Assembly: GCA_030248215.1 (NCBI GenBank)
Contig: JASANG010004128.1
Location: 1 to 64,000 of the forward strand
Origin: Enoplolaimus lenunculus
Taxonomy: Eukaryota; Nematoda; Enoplea; Enoplida; Thoracostomopsidae
DNA: 64,000 nt
Direction: 5' to 3'
The notes under the pieces are model-generated. The model was not told the origin of the DNA, ran no database searches, and saw only the letters and a list, made by a program, of their open reading frames with translations. Positions 25,368 to 42,335 of this stretch are shown piece by piece; the stretch's first letter is position 1, and the number at the start of each line of letters is the position of its first letter. The position numbers and the translations under genes are program-made.

Positions 25368-26079
25368 GGCCCAGCCGTTCATTCCTGTCTGTTGTTGTGA
25401 CATAAACACAAAAATTTGGCTTCAAAAAACCAAAAGTGGTTGTTGTAGTTCATTTGTCGCATACGTTACTACACAATAAATATATAAAGAGACACAACCC
25501 AGACCAACATGTGGCTAAATCGAACTGCTTTTAAATGCAACTAAAACGGCAGAGGCATAAAAGATAGGCGGCGGTTCTTAGCATCGGCAAATACTACTAA
25601 ATTTAAGTCTTTTGTGTTCAACTAAAATTAAATTTTATTGGATCGTTTAAGTTTTTTTGGCATGCGTAAATTTTATAGCCCAATCAGTGCACAGCGATCT
25701 AAACTGTGATATATTTGATATATTATTGTCTTATGTTCAAAAAGTTCATTCACTTTAACCACCGTTTAATTGGCGAAAACAATGCCGTAGGAAAACTTAA
25801 GTGAATTAAACAAGGGCAAGAAGATTTAAAGCATGTTTTTAGCAAATTTTTGTTTATATTTCAAGATTGATCAATTGCGCAGAAGGCACAAAATTTTCAA
25901 ACTTGTGTCGCATACCACTATATTTTCATCTATTTGGCTAGAAAACGCACCACTATGCGCTTCAATTTCCTATTTGCATGGGAAAGTTTATAGCATGGTA
26001 GTTTCGGAGTGGGGGACACACATTCCCGATCGCCACAAACTCTGTCATTGGTTTGAAAGCAATTATTCATGCCAAATAT
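25368..26079. other. Spacer between palindrome and membrane-protein gene
   Basis: AT-rich sequence outside the right arm. A 89-codon frame on + (25833-26102) overlaps the 3' end of the neighbouring gene and has no recognisable features. Nothing else is supported. Confidence 0.4.
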
Positions 26080-29000
26080 TTATTCATGAAACATCGTATT
26101 AAATTTTGCAGCAATAACGAGCGTACTTATTGATAACAACAGCGAAATGAATCCAAATGTAACATAAGCCATAGATGAGATTTGTAGTATTAACGCACGT
26201 CCAAACTCAACGTTTGCTTCTGGATTATTTCGCACAACAAATTGATAATTGTAGGTAATTGTTTTTGATGTTGACCGCCAATTACCTGGCATTTGCTGTA
26301 AATGCCATTGGTTTAATGGTTGACTGTGATGCGATGATTGCACGTTGGCCCGTCTCACTGCGCTTCGTAGCAATTCTTTGTCCGCGTAATGATCTATCGA
26401 CGAGAAACGATCGGCAATATTTAACGCTTCTGAAATAGAGTGGCAGCGGTTCATACATCATTTTCGCAAATATCAACGGCGGATCTACGGCGTCCACGCA
26501 GTCGTAGGCTTTCTCAATAAAGATCGAGATTAACAAATGTTTCGTTGAAATTTTAAACTTAATTGCGTTTGGCTTTTTTTCTGGCTTCGCTCTCGACTTT
26601 TTGACTTTATATATCGCGCAGGTCCTATGTCAAAACTTTGTGAATCAGCTTCTGGTAAAAAATTATTATTGTTTTCTTAAGGCAAGGCGACAAGTTGAAC
26701 CTTTGTTGCAGCGTCTGTACGCTTGCGGACGTAGAAGTAATGATGACTGACGTACCGCTCAGTTTGAATCTTAATAGACTTGTTTTGTGTTTACTCGTCA
26801 GCTTTGCTTATTTTGTTCTATTGCAAATTCCATATTTATGCTTCTAATCCTTTTATCGCACGCATAAAAATGCAAAATGTGTTTAAAGGAAACAGGTATC
26901 ATTTATAACACTTACTAACTCTGTATTGCTAAATATTTAATTACAAAATTTGTAGTAACAATAGGGAATGTTTTTAATTAATTGCAAGTCAACCCGTAAC
27001 AATGTTTGCAGTATTCATGCTTCAAAATTAGAATTAAAAACTCATATTAATCAGTTTGTCACCGTTTTTGTGTCACAAAATAGATAGCAATAGTCCCACT
27101 TTCTCAGAAATTTGTTCCCAAACTTACTTTTTGTTATCGGCATACTAAGCGGAATCAAGAAATGTAACGTTATAAATATTCCTAACAGCAAGAGTAAGAT
27201 AAGCGATATCAGGTTCGGGCTTCGGCTTCCACAGACAAGCAGCAAACTTAAGGCCCCTAGTGTAGCTATGAATAGCACGTAGAAGAAGTTCGATATGCTA
27301 ACAATGTCATATGTAGAATCCATTGGAACGTCCGGGTGCTGTGGTACCGAGCTACTGGAAAGCTGGTGATGAATAGACATCAAGACATAGAGTTCTATCA
27401 GTTCTGATACCAGCATTATAGCTGCCGAAATAAAATAGAACACAGCCGTAATGCGAAGTCTATAGACTAGTGTTTCAAATTCGTTATATGACGCATTTAG
27501 TCGTTTCAGCCGTTCTAGATGCCGATTTTGCCGATACGTCTTAGTAGTGGTGCTTGGCTGTTCAGTGAAATTTTTCGAAGGTGGCGGCATAAAGTCTAAT
27601 CCAAGTCGATAAGCGTTGAGCTTATTTGTAGGCACTGGTTGCCGCTGCAGCAGGTGAAATTGGCTATTATCTCCAGCGTTTACATGGAGCGATTCGTGAA
27701 TAGCAGGTGCGGTGTTGGAACTGAACGTTGCGACCGGTTGAATTTTAAATTCATTAAACGCTGTTTCGGTTACTACTGTTTCGTTCGCGTCGGATCCTAA
27801 TTCAAATGGCAGTTGTTCTAGTGGAGTTTCAGAGTCAACAGAGCTATTATGCTGTAGAAATTCAGGCTGTTGTAATCTGAGTTGTTCGTTTTTCGATGTT
27901 AAGTTTTCTTCAATTTCTTTTTTCGCTAGGCTTGTCGAGCAATTACGTTTTGATTTTAAAAAATTACTTGCTACGTTATCACTATCATCTGCTACTTTTG
28001 AGCACTTTTGCTGCGAAATAACAAACAAGTTGCTCATATCGCTTTGTATTCCTGTCGCTTGACTGTTACGTCGAGAAAATGATAACATACTGCGGTTTTC
28101 AGCTGGTTTCGGCTCACCAAAATATTTCTTTTGCGGTTCATCTTGCTTTGATGATTCTGTCCTTTGTGGGACTTGCTTTGAACTAGACCGGTGTTTTAAA
28201 TATTTGCCAGAGTGACGTTGTTTGACTCGAGTTGCTCCGTTTCGGTCGCAAAAGTAACCAGAAGATGACCTTAACCAGTTCAGTGTCCAGTTCCAGCTGG
28301 GATCCGCTGTTTCACAAGGCGTTTGATTCTTATTTTGAGATTGTATGCGCTGTTTGGTGAGCTGAGCTTGTCCATATTTAAATGCTTCACGCTGAAGACG
28401 CCGTTTATGTCTCTAAAAATAACAAAACGCCTTACCTAATAGATTGTCGAAATTAATACCACAATAGAATTCAAACCATTTTTTGCATAAATTTGAAATT
28501 TTTACTCGATTTTACCATATATTCTTATATAAAATAGTAAAAATTGTGATACGCCGTTGATGTCTTCGAAATATTAACAAGATATCTTATTTAATGGATT
28601 GTCGAATAAGATCCTGAAGCAGTACTAAGCTATTTCTGTGCAAATGCAAACCTGCTCCGCGGTTCAACCTATAAGTCTATATACCAGTAAAACTTGTCTG
28701 AACATATAAATAACGAAGCAGTTCTTGAATGCAGGCGCGCCGCCAGGGAGGTCTGTTGAGGACTACACCCCCCAATTAATTGAACCAAAAAGTTATTTGC
28801 CAGCATTGGAAGCGGATTGAATATTAAAATGACGTCTCACTTTCCACTCAATTCATTTGCTATATTTCCTTATCAAACGGTCCGTTCGTTTCACTCGCAA
28901 GTTCTTCATCACTCAGCGTCAATTGTAATTCTTGGATGCCGAGACCCCTCCCAATTAAAAATTATGGTTAAGCGCCTGCATGATTCTTTGTAAGTAGTGC

Positions 29001-29451
29001 TTACCAAGTGATATCTATGGTCTTTAAGGTGTTCGGACTCAAACATCGAACAGTGACGCGTATCTTGAGAAGACTGCGTTTTGATCCATGGTTGCAGCTG
29101 AAAGGCTGAACGATCGGTATGCCAAAAGATTGCAGGATAGCCACTATGACCACTGAAAGCATAATTTTGCGGCAACCAGCTGCGAGACATGCAACTTTGC
29201 GCGGGATATGAGCCACGATAAGGATACAAAGCTGTGTAAACGTTAGGATTTGCAAACAGATAAGACGGTGAATAACAATTATTAAGCGTGGTGAAAATTG
29301 GCTGTTGTAGCGCAGTAAATGGTGGTGTCGAAGTTTGCGATTGACCGTTTACATTTCTAACATGAGTGATAGCTTTGACCGGCACCTGAGAGTCATCAGT
29401 TTCTCTAGTGGTGTCCGGAAAAACGTTCTCGTTCCAGTAGTCGAAATACAT
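26080..29451 (-). CDS. Four-pass membrane protein of unknown family (3 exons)
   Basis: Proposed exons on the minus strand are 29451-29005, 28412-27128 and 26429-26080. Junctions are canonical and in phase (CACTTG|gtaagc to tttttag|AGA, phase 0; AAAAA|gtaagt to atttcag|AA, phase 1), giving 693 residues. The first about 465 residues are polar, rich in Ser, Gln and Asn. They include an aromatic segment in exon 1 (SYPAQ, YAFSG) and a basic stretch RHKRRLQRE at the start of exon 2. Hydrophobic segments lie at about 469-495, 519-543, 548-571 and 660-684, with an 85-residue loop before the last. The arrangement predicts both ends on the cytosolic side. I do not recognise the family. The start is the first ATG of the longest open frame; extra 5' exons cannot be excluded. 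Confidence 0.7.
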
Positions 29452-31311
29452 GTAGCTCGTTCAAGTGTGTTTATATAAGTTTATCAAAGTGCTATATTTA
29501 ATAGTTTGAAATTTTTTCACATAAACTGATTTACCGCAATATTTTACTAGTCTGCCAGCTGAAAGCACAAAAATTACCATGCAAATTTTCAGTTCATAGA
29601 ACAAAGAACAATCACGTGTATTTCCTAAAAAAATTTTGAAAAACGTAATGCTGGAAATTTGCCCAAAATACGTATGTGGAGCGTTCCAGCTTTAATAAAT
29701 AGATTTAAAATTTGTAAGAAACTATAAAACGTTTACAGTAGCCTGCTAAATCATTAATGTCAAGCATTTTGTTTAACATTAAGCCGAATCTTTAGTGTTT
29801 TAACTAGAAGTAAATAGAATTATTACAATAACTAAAGTAATAATTAAACAGAATAGAACGTTTTGGTAAACTTTCTGTTTGTGCAGTTTAATTAATGTTT
29901 TTGGGCCCCATCTTTAACAACTATACTTTATACATTACCGTTTTCGTTATATGTGAACAAAACAAATATGACTATTGAAAAGCAGCATAAATAATTTTAA
30001 GAAAGACGCTTGCTTAAAATCTACGGGTTGAACCGTTGACGCAAAAATTTGTAACAATTTAAGTGTTCAAAAAGAGTACATAAAAGTTTTTCATTTGTGA
30101 TGTTTGAAATGTTTTTTCCACAAATTAACATTGTTAATACGAAAACAAAACTTAAACAAATCCGAGTTTAGAAAGTGACAAGAAATTTGTGTTGTTGCTG
30201 TTAAAAATAAGAGGTCAATGGCTTACAAGTACCACTGCGGTTGTGAGATAGAGCCAATTATTAAATTGTCGTTGCTGTAACATTTCTTTGTACAAACGAT
30301 TTCATGGTAAACGCCAAATATTACGAATGAGTTCAAAACAAATAAAAACCGTTTTGCTAAATAAAGTTTCACAACTCTAGTTTTGGTTGGCTCAGAAATT
30401 TTTGAATTAGTAAGTAGTATACTCAGAAGATTAAAATTTAAAATTTTAACGAAAAAGACAGAAAGCACAGATGATTTCACTATCTTCAATATATATTGTC
30501 ATATAATCATGAAGAGCAAAGAGGTCTCATGACTATATACAGAATGACAAAAGGTGCACTCGGTTTTACTTGGACAATGCCGAATGCAAAAAAAGAGAAA
30601 AAAATTAGAAGAAATTGGCCTACTGTTCCATGTGTTGTTGCTCAAAAATCACAACTATAACAATCACATTCGCTCGAAAGTGGCATGGAAATCCAATAGT
30701 GAAAATAATGGCATGCACAAAGGTCTTCGTGCGATCTCGTATATATATTATTCGCGAGCGAAAAAGTAATTTTGTGTTAAAATTATCGTAATTATTATTT
30801 GTAACGAAACTCTTTATACCCACGCAGTATTCTTTAGTACGTGCAATAATCAGGTATTCGTAGAGGTAGTATTAATATTCTAAAATTTCTCGTTATTTTA
30901 ACTTTGTTCTGATGAATTGTGCAATGGTGTTGCGAGAATAAAACAACTATTAAACCTGTTCAGTTGTAGGACATTGCATCTGTAAGAACATTTCCGTGGG
31001 CTTTAAAATCGGCTTGAATAGCATATATGTAGCTCTCGCATGTTTCGTTAGTTTACACTCAATAAAAGGCGCAATTATATCAAAATTTGCAAACTGATGA
31101 AAGGATGTCTTGCAACTCAGTTGTCTTTAAATAACATAAGCATATACTGATAGATGATACCAAATCTAAACTTAACAAGCAGCCCCTAAAAGCGGCAAGG
31201 GAGACGGGGTAAACAAATACTCGAGCGAATTCTTTAATGAATTCTATTAATTACTCGAAATCAATTGAGCTAATATCCGCAGCAATTAGACATTTCGCGG
31301 CCGTAAAACTA
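29452..31311. other. Intergenic sequence without recognised features
   Basis: AT-rich sequence upstream of the four-pass membrane-protein gene. The short frames at 30223-30823 have no recognisable domain. The promoter of the minus-strand gene should lie just above 29451, but no specific element could be defended. Confidence 0.4.
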
Positions 31312-31478
31312 TTAACCCTTTCGCTCAAAGACGTGAGAGCCTACTCGGGCTCGAGCATCAAGCTCCTATAGCTCAGTGGTCATAGTAAACGCCTCCCATC
31401 CGTGAGACTGTGGTTCAAATCTTACCTTGAAAATACATCTCATATGAAATTGAAAATATTCATGTGAGAAAGGGTTAA
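31312..31478 (+). mobile_element. TTAA-bounded element with tRNA-like core, copy 1
   Basis: Bounded by TTAACCCTTTC at the left and GAAAGGGTTAA at the right, so it has short inverted ends inside TTAA, the target site duplicated by piggyBac-type transposons. The core (about 31362-31434) reads CTCCTATAGCTCAGTGGT (A-box like) and GGTTCAAATC (B-box like), as in a tRNA-derived sequence. It does not fold as an intact tRNA because the acceptor strands do not pair. A second copy, in opposite orientation, lies at 42336-42608. Confidence 0.6.
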
Positions 31479-31779
31479 GCAATAGCCTAAGATCAAGATT
31501 CAATGCTGAAGTTGAACTGGAACGCACCTAAATGACTCAACCGTAATGGCAGTTTATCACTAAATTGCCGTCATTTCATTTAACTATATATCCTAGAAGG
31601 GAAGTTCTATTACACATTTTCTCTCTGCGAAAATTCTTGTTTTACGATAACGAAATTGGCGAGCCGAATGAAAAGACCTTAATTTTTGCGGCTTATGCTA
31701 AATTATCCGATTGCGCTTGTTATATCTGCCTATTTGTGGAATTGCTTCTGCCTGATAAAATGCGTGTGGATCTGTTTGA

Positions 31780-31950
31780 AACACGAGTGTCATCATGGGG
31801 GGACATTGGGGGCCGTGCCCTCCTCCAAATTTGGCTGGTGCCCCCAAATTCACTAGGTCCAAAAGTAAACATCTTGAGATGCAATTGTAGGGCCGCCGCA
31901 AAATGATTCGGTGTTCCCGCCAAACTATAATTTTCTGCGGACGCCCCTGT
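31780..31950. mobile_element. Possible hAT-type terminus and G-rich repeat
   Basis: The right end TGCGGACGCCCCTG is the inverse of a CAGGGGCGTCC hAT-style terminus, and the interior (GTGCCCTCCTCC, GGCTGGTGCCCCC) resembles degraded dispersed repeats elsewhere in the window. No matching left end or target duplication was found. Confidence 0.3.
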
Positions 31951-32604
31951 TTTGAAATCTTAAACTTTCAGTACAACTTAACAATAGACCCATATTCTGA
32001 AATGTGTAAAACACCATGAAACCAGTTAGTGATGGGTTTTCAAAATCATGAAGTTCTATGGTTTCGGATGTCAAATTCTGCGCATAAGTAGAACAAATCA
32101 AATCTAAAAATACGATGCTGAATTTCAAAGCTCACCAATTACTGATTAGAAAGCTACATGACCAGTCATCAGGGTGTTGTCGGATATCCGTTTTCCTTTC
32201 CGGTAAAATCGGTGTCAGCTTTCATTTTTCGTATAGAAGTACCGGAAATTTTGTTATTTTTATGCTAAAATTAGTTGTAAATCCCAGATGGATCTCGCAA
32301 TTTTTCACTACACATATGCTGTAATTATTCGATATGAAGTAAAAATTATGAAATTCATCCAAAATCTAAGAAATATCGGTGCATAGACTATTTTTTCTTT
32401 AAAATATTACAAAGTTCGGTGAACTTTGGACACCTCAATTGCGGTGCCAGAAAAATATAACATCGTTGAAACTTTTGTACTTCAATATCCGTTTTACGCT
32501 TCCGTTATTTTTATTGTCGGTTTACACCCTGCCCATCAGCAACTTGTGATAGGTGTTACTAACATTTAAAAATACAGCTATAGATCTGAAATACAAAATC
32601 GAAA

Positions 32605-32700
32605 AAAAAAAAGATAACACCCACCGAAATTGGTGAGATCGAACCCACAAACTGGGGATACGCAGTCCAGCACCTATACCACTCGACCACTGGGTCATGA
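32605..32700 (-). repeat. tRNA-derived SINE or tRNA pseudogene
   Basis: On the minus strand the sequence reads GTGGTCGAGTGGTATAGG (A-box like), CTGGACTGCGTATCCCCAG (anticodon-arm like) and GTGGGTTCGATCTC (B box). It is followed about 30 bases later by an uninterrupted run of twelve T's, a strong RNA polymerase III terminator. The acceptor stem does not pair well, so a functional tRNA is unlikely. Confidence 0.5.
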
Positions 32701-32819
32701 TGCAACTATTATAATACAAACATTTTAATAGTCCTACGCAAAACGTATATATTATGTAATACACAATATACGTATCATTGATTCTAGGTGTAAAATTATG
32801 CAAATTTTAAACATTTGAA

Positions 32820-34260
32820 GATCAAAAATAGGTGTTTCAAAATCAGGGGGGGTAAATAGGGGTTACTTTAGGGGGTCACATGTGAACCAACCCTCGAAAA
32901 AATTCAGTTCTTTTCCCTGTTGTTGAAAGCTAAATTTTTACAACTGTCATTTACCCTAGAAAACCAAAATTTCATTAAATAAGTTGTAATTATCATTTTT
33001 TGCATTTTACAAATTTGGTAAAATTTACAACCCGAACATCAACTGCTTTTAATAGAGACGGCCTTCATGCCGTCTCAAAAATTACAATAAACATTTAAAA
33101 TTGATAGATGGCAAACCATCCGTAAAATTTTCCCTTTCCCCTACAAAATTTCAGCTTCGCTTCTATAGCTTGCAATTTCAACTGCAGGCGCCTTGTAAAA
33201 TTGTTTTGCTCCTATAGCAGGCTGGACTGGCTAAGTGCTTACAGCTTCACAGCTCATGATGAAGGAAAGAATGCCCCAAACAAACTCAAGTCTTGTCAAT
33301 ATTGTCCAATGCAATATTAAAGTTTATATTTTCATTTTATTTATAACAAATTTACTGACAGTAATATTATATTATAAGGCACTTGTTATATAAGGTATAA
33401 TAAACCAGAATTAAAAATTCAAGTGAAACGCACAATAGCGGAATGTTGTTATAAACGGCAGTTAAGACCTCTATATCTTAGGTTCTTACTACAACACCAA
33501 AATTCTTAAGCAAGCTCACAAAGCTAAAACCGCCGTATTTTGCGAAAACTTTGGCGCAGACTTCCGCATTCTGCATGTTTTGCTCATGGGCGTAGGCAGT
33601 ATCTCATTTCGAAAAGGGATATTCTCATACGATCTATAAAAGGCTATTGTAAACCCTGCTATATACAATTAGTCTACTTCTTGCCTCTCCATAAATTTCT
33701 TAACTGATACATCTTTTTTATCTGTTATCTAGTATGCGCCCCTGACTTTGCAAACTTATAAGGTAGTCTATATAAGCTTCAGGTCAATTCTTAAATAGCT
33801 GCTGAAATTCTGAACTCACCCCATGAATCATACGCGCAGCAATAGCTTGCGAAAGGTTTAAGAACACGAACGCTGTATTAAGATTTAATGCCAAAATTGG
33901 TTGTTGCTTCTTGTTCGATACTGTAGCAAACCCGTAGATGACCACCCCTGTTGTTTAGACTGTTTGCTGCTGCCTTATCATGAACGCAACCAGGATTTCA
34001 TTTTGTGTGAAGATAACCTTTCCTAAATGTTTTTGTACGCCAGCCTATCGACTGACAAATTTATTTAACCTCTACAAATTGTGCTACAGTCAACAAAAGT
34101 ACCTGTTTAAAAGTGTTTCAAGCGATATTGAACGGCCCCTATATCCCCTTCTAATACCCTCTCAATCTTGCTGCGAATAATCTAGTAAAATTGTACCTTA
34201 CCAGAAAAAAGTATGCCTCGAATAACAGTCAAAGTTTATAAAGGTTACGCTATAATTTAC
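32820..34260. other. Intergenic sequence, one short hairpin
   Basis: No gene is supported. A perfect 8-bp-stem hairpin GAGACGGCcttcatGCCGTCTC lies at 33055-33076. Confidence 0.4.
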
Positions 34261-34265
34261 TGAGC

Positions 34266-34390
34266 TGGACGCCCGCCGCGCCAAAGCGTACGGCGGTGTG
34301 CGGTAATTTTTAATAAAACGTTATACAGCGCCACGCGCCGACGTACGGCGACGCGCGTCGGCGGCGTTCGGCGGCGTACGACGAGTATGG
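34266..34390. repeat. CG-rich tract left of the 37-bp minisatellite
   Basis: Strikingly rich in CG dinucleotides (CGTACGGCG, GCGCCACGCGCC, GTCGGCGGCG words) against an AT-rich background. A related tract with CGTACGACACCG and AGCGCCACCC lies at 35150-35262 on the other side of the minisatellite. The two may be ends of one element that enclose the minisatellite. Confidence 0.45.
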
Positions 34391-34650
34391 CGCAACACTA
34401 AAGACGCCGTTAAATAGCCCGATTTAAAATTTTGGATTGTATCTTCCAGATTTTTCTTTGAAACTAAAAATACGTTTTGGTATCTATCATGGTTTATCTA
34501 AAAACTCTGGGCCAGTATGAAAGTGGATTAATAGAAGAAAGTCGCAGTTTTGTTTTACGTTTGTTTTCCTTTGCGTGAATGTTGCCAACTTTGCTAAAGA
34601 ATAAAATGCAGAAGGCACATTGACTTGAGGCATTCAATTAAGCATCAACT

Positions 34651-35107
34651 CTATTGCCTGTCATCTAGCAGTGTACTCGCCTCTGCTCTGTTGCTTATCT
34701 ATTACCAGTGTAGTGTAGGTACACAACTACACACCTCTGTTTTGCTGCTTGTGAATTACCAGTGTACTCTTCTTTGCGCTGTTGCTTGTCAATTACCAGT
34801 GTACCCGCCTGTGCTCTATTGCTTGTCAATTACCAGTGTACCCACCTGTGCTCTATTGCTTGTCAATTACCAGTGTACCCGCCTGTGCTCTATTGCTTGT
34901 CAATTACCAGTGTACCCGCCTGTGCTCTATTGCTTGTCAATTACCAGTGTACCCGCCTGTGCTCTATTGCTTGTCAATTACCAGTGTACTCGCCTGCGCT
35001 CTATTGCTTGTCAATTACCAGTGTACCCGCCTGTGCTCTATTGCTTGTCAATTACCAGTGTTCCCGCCTCTGCTCCATTGCTTGTCAATTACCGGTGTTC
35101 CCGCCAG
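34651..35107 (+). repeat. 37-bp minisatellite, about 12 copies
   Basis: The unit is GTGTACCCGCCTGTGCTCTA followed by TTGCTTGTCAATTACCA. The central copies are almost identical and the outer ones are diverged. Because 37 is not a multiple of three and the unit has no stop in any frame on +, three long overlapping frames arise, each reading LLVNYQC, CLSITSV and IACQLPV in rotation. These frames are an effect of the repeat. It lies 170 bp beyond the stop codon of the potassium channel gene. Confidence 0.9.
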
Positions 35108-35149
35108 AATCAACGTTTGGAACTGTTATGATGACGCTGTTCTTTTCAT

Positions 35150-35262
35150 GTGGTGGTGCCGTCCGCCACTTGGCGTACGACACCGCACGATGACGGACGA
35201 TGACGTACAGCGACGGATGATATTTTAAAACTACAAAACAGCTTAGCGCCACCCTTAGACTA
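35150..35262. repeat. CG-rich tract right of the 37-bp minisatellite
   Basis: Contains CGTACGACACCGCACG, GACGGACGATGACG and AGCGCCACCC, related in wording to 34266-34390. It ends just before the stop codon of the potassium channel gene. Confidence 0.45.
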
Positions 35263-35272
35263 AAAATTCAGG

Positions 35273-39685
<4,413 letters not shown>

Positions 39686-42335
39686 ACCCCTTCATAGATG
39701 ACACTGGGGGTCGGTGGCTCATTTAAAAAACAATAATAATGGAGTTTGAAGTTTGCGTTGTTCATAAACCAGTGGAACGCTGAGGTTACTTTGTTAGACT
39801 CGGATTACGACAAGGTTTCATGGCTATAGTATGGATGAAGCATGCTGCTTGTAATATGGCCCTATTGCCGACATACTTGGAAACATCTGTGGGACGTTAA
39901 AAATTTTTTATTAACACTAAACGGCGTTTTGAAATCTAACGCACGAAATATCGCTAAAATGAATTAAATTGCGTTGTAAACGTTGGAATGGTTTGAAATA
40001 CAGAAAATACAGGTTCAGCGGCTATAGCACATATCGTCGACACGCTGCGATATTTAAATAACAAAACTTTCATAGAGCTGCAGCCGGGTTCTGTTGCAAG
40101 ATTTAAGTGAAATTTAATAAGTTTTTGGTTCGGTTCATTTAAAGTTCGTAAAACTGACACCGTATGCTTGTAAGTCTATGCACAAGAGAAGCCTTTTTAG
40201 CGACGTCGAATGGACCGTAGCTAGGATATCCGAGCTCCGAAGCCTGAGAAATCTCTTACTTAGAATTTAAATACAGAAAAATGCGTAAATCTTATAACTC
40301 GCTCTGCTCGCAAAGTCTCGTTCACTCTAACCGCAGTTCTAGCTCATGCTTGCTAAAAACTATTGGAGCCAAGTGCCCTCAGTACACTAATCTCGCGCCT
40401 TATAGAATTCGAATTATTGTGTGAAATTTAAGACAATTATGTCTATTTCATTTAAGACTTTTTCTCATGAACGAAGGCAAATATTTCTGAAATATAAGTA
40501 AGTCTATCTGCACAACAAGCCTTCTTAGCGACCTCGACAGGATCGCAGCTAGGATAACCGAGCTAGCCTGCGAAATGCAGCAACTTTGCAAAAGATAACA
40601 TGCAAGGGGGCAATATATAATGGCTGAAGAAAATTCGCAAGCGAAGGTAGCGAAAAGCCAAATACTCGTGGATAACGCAATGTTTAGCCAAAATCCTGTC
40701 GAAGGCACAACAGGTTATAGAGAGCAGGAGAGTTGTACCTCGTAATGTCTACCCTCAAAAACATTAAATTGATGCACGCATATATATGTTATAGGGACGC
40801 AAAAATTGGAAGTATCGTTTTTTTGGGATTTAATAGAACAAATTGCTTCAGTCTTATAACTCGCTCTGCTCGCAACGTCTCGTTCACTCTTCCTCTAACC
40901 GAAGATTTGGTTTATGCTTGCTAAAGATTATTAAAGCCAAGTGCTCTCAGTGCACTAAAACGTCTGGCGGCTGCTCGAATTCCGCCACAACGATTTTGCG
41001 GACAAAATCACAACGTAAGTTTTGTTGAAATATCAGCCAGAGTCGAAATTCTGTTCAAACTCTGCGTTTTAGATTGCGCGACGTGAAGATTCTCGCTCCA
41101 TGTAAATTGCGATAGTCTGCGACCCCGAAACTATAAACTTAAAGAATCCAGCATAGATGTGCAAAGTGTCCTATCGTGTAATTATTAAAGTTTTAGTTGC
41201 GTTTAAAATGAGAAGTAAACTTATCAGGAAGAAACGCATAACTTATTTTCACTCGCTGCAAGCCAGATTAATAATCAATAGAAATACAGTCAGCTCTTGC
41301 GCTTAGATTCATTATTAATTGTTTTCAAGTGCCTGACAAACTTATAAAAAATAAGCATCTTTAATTTGGCAATTTTTTTGGCACAAATGGTATCTTATGT
41401 ATTAATCGGAAATCATTGGTTGTAAAATTAAAACACAATACCTACCACCGTAATTTCAAACATTTGACAACCAAAAGTGATCTGACATACCTGCAGCAAC
41501 AATAATATTGTGTCAATATTCAAAACAGTTGTATAAAACTGTTTGTAAGATTTCGATAAGTACCAGCTTAACTCACGTAATTATTACGCGATTTTTAGCC
41601 AATTTTTGTGAGAAGCGTTTGTGCAAAGCATTTATTTTTCTGGCCGCTTGTCGTCAACTGTGGTGTATCAAACCATAAGTTTTGATATCAGCATTTGTTG
41701 GTAACAGTTTTGCGGCGAAACGAAGAGTCGTTTTTGCCCACAATTTTTAGCAACAAAAACGCAGTTTGAATTTTGCGGACAGCAGCTACACTGTTTTAAT
41801 TTCGCGATAATTTGGCGATGCCTATTACAGGTGCAGGCAATGAGTGTCAATACACGTAATGCCGTGATATTTTTGGCTCCGGGTAAAAAACCACAACACA
41901 ACGAACAGGCTGTTTAAAAGTGTATTTTACGTTTTTATTCCTCTGTCCGAGAAGTTTTGGCGAAGCAGTGGTGATCTGAACGATTTTATACGCGGGTTTA
42001 ACAGAATTTTTTACTATAGTAAAAAACACTCTGCGATGTTTATCTTGTAAGTTGAAATTTAATGTGGATGACAGTTTACCGTGTACAATTATGTCTGACA
42101 TATGTATATTAATATAGAATCTGGCTACAAACTTAAACTTACAATTGCAATTAGATAAAATTTAAACTTGATAGCAATGCTTCTAAAGGATACGGTTGGT
42201 TAGTTGATAAAAATAAATTTTGATCTAGCATTTCAACTTTCGTATGGATGCCAGTGCAAAAATGTGAATTTTGTGGGCTTTTGTAAACCGCATTATGTAT
42301 TGCTGGTTGGTAAAATTGGAATAATTAGTTTTGAA
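39686..42335. other. 5' flank of the potassium channel gene
   Basis: Contains several open frames of 60-86 codons on the minus strand (39954-40160, 41668-42101) without recognisable domains. A repeated block CTTATAACTCGCTCTGCTCG occurs at about 40294 and 40854 and looks like a local duplication or short dispersed repeat. No exon or promoter could be defended. Confidence 0.4.

Noticed and set aside
31362-31434. Functional tRNA gene
   Set aside because: A and B boxes are present but the acceptor arms do not pair and the sequence recurs inside a dispersed element.
34625-35228. Three overlapping frames of 143-168 codons
   Set aside because: Produced by a stop-free 37-bp repeat that shifts frame each unit.
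39954-40160. Possible 5' exon of the potassium channel
   Set aside because: The channel already starts with the conserved MKKQNIRT at 39685 and this frame has a stop before any splice link.
41668-42101. Minus-strand frames of 77 and 84 codons upstream of the channel
   Set aside because: No recognisable domain, no convincing splice sites joining them to a gene.
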